64,000 bases of DNA from VAZQ01 sp963744275 (GTDB lineage: Bacteria; Pseudomonadota; Alphaproteobacteria; Rhizobiales; Xanthobacteraceae), in assembly GCA_963744275.1 (NCBI GenBank), contig CAVUSX010000021.1, forward strand, positions 310,001 through 374,000, read 5' to 3'. Position 1 is the first letter of the stretch; the number at the start of each line of letters is the position of its first letter. A program made the position numbers and the translations under genes. Of the stretch, positions 59,712 to 64,000 are shown piece after piece. The notes under the pieces are model-generated. The model saw only the letters and a program-made list of their open reading frames with translations, ran no database searches and was not told the DNA's origin.

Positions 59712-59818
59712 CCGGTGAATGGCGAATTGGTGGGTGGTGAGTGGTGAGTGGTGAGTGGTTGATTGAAGCTGCGGCTCACTACTCACCATTCACTACTCAC
59801 TACCCACCCCACTCACCC
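59712..59818. repeat. Inverted array of 7-base units (family E)
   Basis: GGTGAGTGGTGAGTGGTGAG on the left faces CTCACTACTCACCATTCACT on the right around GATTGAAGCTGCGG. Same design as at 39588-39690 and 61742-61880. Confidence 0.75.
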
Positions 59819-59970
59819 CTGTCCAATTTCGCACTCGCCATCCCCCCAACGGTATCCCCATAAGGTCACGCAACCGTGGACCGCGACCAAATGGTCGCGA
59901 AGCGGTCACATTCGCGTGTCGCAATCGCGGTCGTGGATCTGCGCCGCGGCGCGAGAACGGGGTGAACGTC

Positions 59971-60348
59971 ATGACATTGATCAAACCAAGAGAGCCCAAC
60001 GAGCTCGACAAGTCGACGGAGAGTGCGGTGGAAGGGGAGATTCGGGAGTTCGTTCGCCGGGACGTCGCCACGCTGCGGCGGACGCCGGAAGCCGACAGCG
60101 AGGTGGTGGCCAACAATATCAGCACGCTGCTGCAGCGGGTGGCCGGCTCCTCGGTGCAGGAGATCGATCGATTGATGACGGAGCTGCACACGCTGCGTGA
60201 ACTGCTGCAGAGCGAGGGCGCGCGGGTTCAGCGCGAGATCACCGAATATGCCCACCTGAGCCAGTCGGCGATGCAATCCACCAAGGTCATCACCGAAAGC
60301 CTGGCCAAGTGGAAGAGCGAAGGCGCGCTGCGGGCGCGCGGCGGCTGA
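59971..60348 (+). CDS. Small helical protein, unknown function
   Basis: 125 residues from ATG 59971 (GTG at 59962 also in frame). Mostly alpha-helical with heptad patterns (VQEIDRLMTELHTLRELLQS, RVQREITEYAHLSQ), so probably a coiled-coil protein. No signal peptide. Similar small proteins occur in Bradyrhizobium; no function is known to me. Confidence 0.65.
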   Translation: MTLIKPREPNELDKSTESAVEGEIREFVRRDVATLRRTPEADSEVVANNISTLLQRVAGSSVQEIDRLMTELHTLRELLQSEGARVQREITEYAHLSQSAMQSTKVITESLAKWKSEGALRARGG

Positions 60349-60387
60349 CGGGCGGGGGCGGGAGGCAGGACTCAGCTCACGGGAGTG

Positions 60388-60560
60388 CATACACGGTCGT
60401 CCCTGCGAAGGCAGGGACCCATACTCCGTGCCCTATCGATCAGCTGCCATAGCCCGTCGAAGACGGTCGTAAGCGCCCTGATGGTATGGGTCCCGGCGCC
60501 AAAAGCGCGTTCACGCGCGTCTGCAACGCGCTATGGGCCGGGACGACAAGAGTGGACGCT
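60388..60560. repeat. Inverted repeat (family F)
   Basis: CGGTCGTCCCTGC and GGGACCCATAC at the left are matched by GGTATGGGTCCC and GGCCGGGACGAC at the right, with CGCGTTCACGCGCGTCTGC between. It occupies the spacer between two hypothetical genes. Confidence 0.6.
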
Positions 60561-60591
60561 TCAATCGCGTTCCATCCAACGCCAGGCGTGT

Positions 60592-61045
60592 TCAATCCAG
60601 CACGGTGTGGTAGCGCGGCATCTCGGCCACCACGGAGCGGTCGCGCGGGCGCACCAGCAGGATGCGGTCGTCGAGCTTGACGAATTTGTAGCCCAGCACC
60701 ATCGGGATCTCGCGCGTCACGCTCGCCGGCAATTCCTGCAGCGGCACCGAGCTGGGCAATGCCGCGATGGCGTCGGGCGCCGGCACGTCGGCGACCGGCG
60801 CGTCGTGAAGCTTCATGATGCCGTCGAAGATGTGGCCGCGCTGCTCGTCGGTCAACGGCAGGCGCGCGCCCGCCGTACCGATGCTGCCGGTGACGTCGGC
60901 CGAGGTGCGATCCATGCTCGCCAGCAGGTCGCCGCTGGGAAGCGATCCGCCCGGCGGCGAGCGCGAGGGCGGCTCCCAGGCAGAGCCCGGCGAGCCCGAA
61001 CAGCAAAGCGACCCGTTTCACCAGCGGTTGCGGCAAGGATGGCAT
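60592..61045 (-). CDS. Membrane-anchored/secreted hypothetical protein (one frameshift)
   Basis: About 150 residues after repair. MPSLPQPLVKRVALLFGLAG starts a hydrophobic signal/anchor. One extra base near 60955 (GCCGCCGGGCGG) shifts the frame; after repair it continues GGSLPSGDLLASMDRTSADV and LTDEQRGHIFDGIMKL to YKFVKLDDRILLVRPRDRSV, which looks like the C-terminal fold of DUF1236-type proteins. Function unknown. Confidence 0.6.
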
Positions 61046-61452
61046 CGTCCCTCTCCCCCGAAATACGTTTCAAGGTTAGGTCGCGACTCCTCCCGCTTTG
61101 TTAATGCGCCGGGCGGCCATGGGTTGCATGCTGCCCGCATGGTTACGGTAACGTGATACGGCATGGTTATCGGGGATGGTTACGGCCAGCTGAATCGGCG
61201 CCGCCGTCACGTCGATGCCCTTGTCCCGGCTCCAGGCCGGGCCAAGGGTGGGCCGAATGCGATCAACCAATTCAAGCCGGCTCTTGCTGAAAAAAGGCTT
61301 GGAGCAGCAAGCGCGGCGCGGCGTGGTCGATTGACCGGCCACGGCCGAAAGGGCAGTCTCCGCCCGCCAGCGGCACGAGCTGATTTGCACGACGCACCAC
61401 GTCCGCATGGACCCTTGGCGAGGGTTGCCGGGAGCCGAGGCGAGGAGGAAAC
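61046..61452. other. Gene-free spacer
   Basis: No supported gene. 61136-61185 repeats CATGGTTACGG/GATGGTTACGG three times with small changes. The promoter for the DUF4282 gene should lie to the right; GGCGAGGAGGAAAC at 61439-61452 is its RBS region. Confidence 0.5.
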
Positions 61453-61743
61453 ATGTTCGATCTGCGCGACCTTTTTCAGTGGGAACGCTTCATCACGCCT
61501 TCAATCATCAAGGTGTTCTATCTGCTCGCCGTCATCATCGCGGTGGTGGCCGGCCTGTCGGGAATTCTGTCCGGGCTGGCGGTCATGATGCTGCAGCCGC
61601 TCGCCGGATTGTTCCTGGTCGTCTCCAGCGTGCTCGGGATGCTGGCCGGCGTGATCTTCCTGCGCATCCTGTCGGAATTCGTGCTGATCACGTTCCGCAT
61701 CAACGAGCATCTGGGTGCCATGCGGAACCGGGGGCAGATGTGA
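61453..61743 (+). CDS. DUF4282 membrane protein
   Basis: 96 residues with two transmembrane helices (IIKVFYLLAVIIAVVAGLSG and a second through LFLVVSSVLGMLAGVIFLRI). It starts MFDLRDLFQWERFITP, a DUF4282 hallmark, and ends EFVLITFRINEHLGAM. GAGGAGG precedes the ATG. Role unknown. Confidence 0.88.
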   Translation: MFDLRDLFQWERFITPSIIKVFYLLAVIIAVVAGLSGILSGLAVMMLQPLAGLFLVVSSVLGMLAGVIFLRILSEFVLITFRINEHLGAMRNRGQM

Positions 61744-61880
61744 GAGGCGGGGAGTAGTGAGTGGTGAATAGTGAGTGGTGATAGCTGAGTTCCTCCACGA
61801 GTCACTACTCACATCACACTCACTACTCACTACTCACTACTCACTACTCACTACTCACTACTCACTAATTCCCCGCTCAC
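61742..61880. repeat. Inverted array with a long ACTCACT tandem run (family E)
   Basis: Left arm GTAGTGAGTGGTGAATAGTG; right arm at about 61811-61867 is seven to eight tandem ACTCACT units. The arms are complementary around GATAGCTGAGTTCC. It lies between convergent genes and reaches nearly to the ychF stop. Confidence 0.8.
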
Positions 61881-61885
61881 CCCTC

Positions 61886-62992
61886 TCACAACGCAAACCG
61901 AAAATGCACCACGTCGCCATCGGCGACCACGTAGTCCTTGCCTTCCAGCCTGAACTTGCCGGCATCGCGCGCGCCGGCTTCGCCGCCGAGCTTCACATAA
62001 TCGTCGTAGGAGATGGTTTCGGAGCGGATGAAGCCGCGCTCGAAATCGGTGTGGATGACGCCGGCGGCCTGCGGGGCGCGGGCGCCGCGCGCCACCGTCC
62101 AGGCCCGCGTCTCCTTCGGCCCGGCGGTGAAGAAGGTCACCAGGTGGAGCAGCGCATAACCGGCGCGAATCAGGCGATCGAGGCCGGTCTCCGCCAGCCC
62201 GACGGCGGCCAGGAACTCGGCGCGCTCCGCGCGCGGCAGCACCGCGATCTCGGATTCGATCTTGGCCGAGATGACGATGCAGCCGGCGCCTTCCGCCTTG
62301 GCGCGCTCCTCGACCCGGCGTGAAAAGCCGTTGCCGGTGGCGGCCGCCGCCTCCTCGACATTGCACACATAGAGCATCGGCAGCGAGGTCAGGAGGCCGA
62401 GCGCATGAAAAGCCTTCTCCTCCTCGGGCTTGCGCGCGATCAAGCGGGCCGGCTGGCCGCCGCGCAAGAGGACGAGCGCGCGGTTGACCAGATCGAGCGT
62501 CTCCTTGGCCTCCACCGCCTCCTTGTCGCTGCCCTTGGCCTTCTTCTCCAGCGCGTCCACCCGCCGCTCCAGGCTGTCGAGATCGGCCAGCATCAGCTCG
62601 GTCTCGACGATGTCGATGTCGGCGATCGGATCGATCTTGTTCTCCACATGGGTGACGTCCTCGTCCTCGAAGCAGCGCACCACATGCACGATGGCGTCGA
62701 CCTCGCGAATGTGGCCGAGGAACTGGTTGCCGAGGCCCTCGCCCTTGGAGGCACCGCGCACCAGGCCGGCAATGTCCACGAAGGCCAGCCGCGTCGGCAC
62801 GATGGTGGCCGACTTGGCGAGCGCCGCGAGCTTGTCCAACCGCGGATCCGGCACCGCCACCTCGCCCACATTGGGCTCGATGGTGCAGAACGGATAATTG
62901 GCGGCCTGCGCGGCCGCGGTCTGGATCAGCGCGTTGAAGAGCGTCGATTTGCCGACGTTCGGCAGGCCGACGATGCCACATTTGAATCCCAT
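61886..62992 (-). CDS. ychF: Redox-regulated ATPase YchF
   Basis: 368 residues, the usual length. P-loop GIVGLPNVGKSTLFNAL, G3 FVDIAGLVRGASKGEGLGNQ, and the ATP-specific NxxE in place of NKxD (MLYVCNVEEA). The C-terminal TGS-like domain ends VADGDVVHFRFAL. An Obg-family ATPase that associates with ribosomes and stress responses. It follows pth on the same strand with a 22-base gap, the common alphaproteobacterial order. Confidence 0.96.
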   Translation of the reverse strand: MGFKCGIVGLPNVGKSTLFNALIQTAAAQAANYPFCTIEPNVGEVAVPDPRLDKLAALAKSATIVPTRLAFVDIAGLVRGASKGEGLGNQFLGHIREVDAIVHVVRCFEDEDVTHVENKIDPIADIDIVETELMLADLDSLERRVDALEKKAKGSDKEAVEAKETLDLVNRALVLLRGGQPARLIARKPEEEKAFHALGLLTSLPMLYVCNVEEAAAATGNGFSRRVEERAKAEGAGCIVISAKIESEIAVLPRAERAEFLAAVGLAETGLDRLIRAGYALLHLVTFFTAGPKETRAWTVARGARAPQAAGVIHTDFERGFIRSETISYDDYVKLGGEAGARDAGKFRLEGKDYVVADGDVVHFRFAL

Positions 62993-63014
62993 GAAAGTGC
63001 CTGTGCGCTAAAAA

Positions 63015-63626
63015 CTAGTGGTCCGAGTCGTCGGAAGTCTTCGAATCGAGAAAGCCCTTGGCCTGCATGGCCAGGTGCACCTTGTTCTGGAAGCTCGCGT
63101 CCTTGCGCCCAGCCAGAAGTTCGGCATTGTCAGCGATCAACCCGCACAGGGCTTCGACCCACTCGCGCTCGCTCTTGGCGAAGTCGCTCAGTACGTACCC
63201 TTGCACCTTATCCTTGACGCCCGGATGGCCGACCCCGATGCGCACCCTCCGATAGTCGTTACCGATGTGATCGGAGATCGAGCGCAGCCCGTTATGGCCC
63301 GCATTGCCGCCGCCGGTCTTGACCCGCACCTTGCCGGGGGGGAGCTCGATCTCGTCGTGGACTACCACGATGTCGGGCAAGTCGAGCTTGAAGAATTGCT
63401 TGACCTGCGCGACCGCGCGACCGGATTCGTTCATAAAGGTCCCGGGCAGCAGCAACAACACGCGCTCGCCGGCGAGCGGCCCTTCGGCGAACACGCCCTG
63501 GAACTTCCGCCGCCAGGGGCCGATGCCGTGACGCTTGCCGATCGCGTCGACCGCCATGAAGCCGATATTGTGACGGTTGCCGGCATAGCCGGAACCCGGA
63601 TTGCCGAGCCCCACGATGAGCAGCAT
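63015..63626 (-). CDS. pth: Peptidyl-tRNA hydrolase
   Basis: 203 residues from ATG 63626, with GGAG 7 bases upstream; an ATG at 63632 is too close to the RBS. Catalytic His in GNRHNIGFMAVD, Asn/Asp in VVHDEIELPPGKVRVKTGGG and NAGHNGLRSISDHIG are all typical. Releases tRNA from prematurely dropped peptidyl-tRNA. It lies between rplY and ychF. Confidence 0.96.
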   Translation of the reverse strand: MLLIVGLGNPGSGYAGNRHNIGFMAVDAIGKRHGIGPWRRKFQGVFAEGPLAGERVLLLLPGTFMNESGRAVAQVKQFFKLDLPDIVVVHDEIELPPGKVRVKTGGGNAGHNGLRSISDHIGNDYRRVRIGVGHPGVKDKVQGYVLSDFAKSEREWVEALCGLIADNAELLAGRKDASFQNKVHLAMQAKGFLDSKTSDDSDH

Positions 63627-63776
63627 GGACATTCTCCGTCATCCTGAAGGCGCGGCCGCCTCGCGGCGCGGGCCGCCCGAAACCCGCAGGATGATCGGCA
63701 GGATGATGGCGCAGGGCGGCTGATGCGAAAAACCGCCCTACGGTTTTGGTGATGACGCTCGCGCGTGACGCTGCGG

Positions 63777-64000
63777 TTACTTCTTCTCCGCCGGAGCGCC
63801 GGCCGCCGGCGCCGCGCCCGGAGCAGCGCCGGGCGCTCCGCCCGCTGCCGCGCCCGGGGCCACACCGGCTGCAGCAGCTGCTGCCGCGGCGGCCGCGGCC
63901 GCTGCGGCGGCTTCCGCCTGCGCCTTGAGCTCTTCGGCGTAGCCCGACGGCGGCACGATGGTGACCAGGGTCTGGTCGGCGCGGCCGATCACGCGCACAT
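63777..64000 (-). CDS. rplY: 50S ribosomal protein L25/Ctc, C-terminal part, cut by window edge
   Basis: Stop at 63777-63779; the frame is open to the right edge. VRVIGRADQTLVTIVPPSGY is the end of the TL5/Ctc C-terminal domain, followed by the long Ala-rich tail (a run of about 17 Ala, then Gly/Ala/Pro) and EKK, typical of Hyphomicrobiales L25. Binds 5S rRNA. Position upstream of pth supports the call. Confidence 0.85.
   Translation of the reverse strand, partial: VRVIGRADQTLVTIVPPSGYAEELKAQAEAAAAAAAAAAAAAAAGVAPGAAAGGAPGAAPGAAPAAGAPAEKK

Noticed and set aside
61811..61867. Short tandem ACTCACT array as a CRISPR
   Set aside because: The units are 7 bases and contiguous, with no spacers and no cas genes.

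Overview
The window is GC-rich (mostly mid-60s % by eye) and reads as a chromosomal segment of an alphaproteobacterium of the order Hyphomicrobiales, probably near Bradyrhizobiaceae/Xanthobacteraceae. Pointers are the rplY-pth-ychF block at the right end, a UvrB with a long N-terminal extension, DUF992, DUF1236 and DUF4282 proteins, many ABC and Bug-type solute-binding proteins, and dense palindromic intergenic repeats typical of that group. No rRNA, tRNA or CRISPR was seen.

Layout. 1-10.2 kb: a catabolic/redox cluster (two-subunit molybdenum hydroxylase, LLM flavin oxidoreductase, D-2-hydroxyacid dehydrogenase, short PEP-utilising phosphotransferase, M24 creatinase/peptidase-like protein, GlcG-like protein, 3-hydroxyisobutyrate-dehydrogenase-like enzyme, FAD monooxygenase, cupin). 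10.4-14.9 kb: a branched-chain-amino-acid-type ABC transporter (livH, livM, livG, livF) split by an opposed FkbM methyltransferase; a LivK-type binding protein lies at 17.4-18.7 kb. 15.3-17.4 kb: a cyclic-nucleotide-domain flavoprotein with a UBP-type zinc finger. 18.8-27.5 kb: HflX, MsrP, a second-type EF-G, DUF992, aspartate-type aminotransferase, GST and small proteins. 27.8-31.7 kb: two paralogous exporter ABC proteins. 31.9-37.8 kb: ModA-like and Bug-type binding proteins, an enolase-superfamily enzyme, and a DUF1501/DUF1800 pair. 38.8-45.8 kb: secreted proteins, an intradiol dioxygenase, an IS110 remnant, a ricin-type lectin, SemiSWEET and UvrB. 46.3-48.7 kb: a SEC-C protein and a lower-GC BglII-like restriction-modification system. 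49.3-53.9 kb: trehalose-6-phosphate synthase and glycogen phosphorylase, divergent. 54.0-57.5 kb: a group II intron inserted into the reverse transcriptase of another, decayed, group II intron. 57.7-64 kb: secreted and small proteins, then ychF, pth and the end of rplY.

Two general points matter. First, at least 25 reading-frame breaks interrupt otherwise well conserved genes, including uvrB. Most are +1, and nearly all can be read as a synonymous third codon position written twice with two alternative bases (for example CC[CG]AAC). This looks like a consensus artefact of a mixed-strain assembly, so I treat these genes as real and note each break. Second, at least seven families of dispersed repeats fill the intergenic gaps; one copy lies inside the uvrB reading frame, one abuts the IS110 remnant and one abuts a group II intron.
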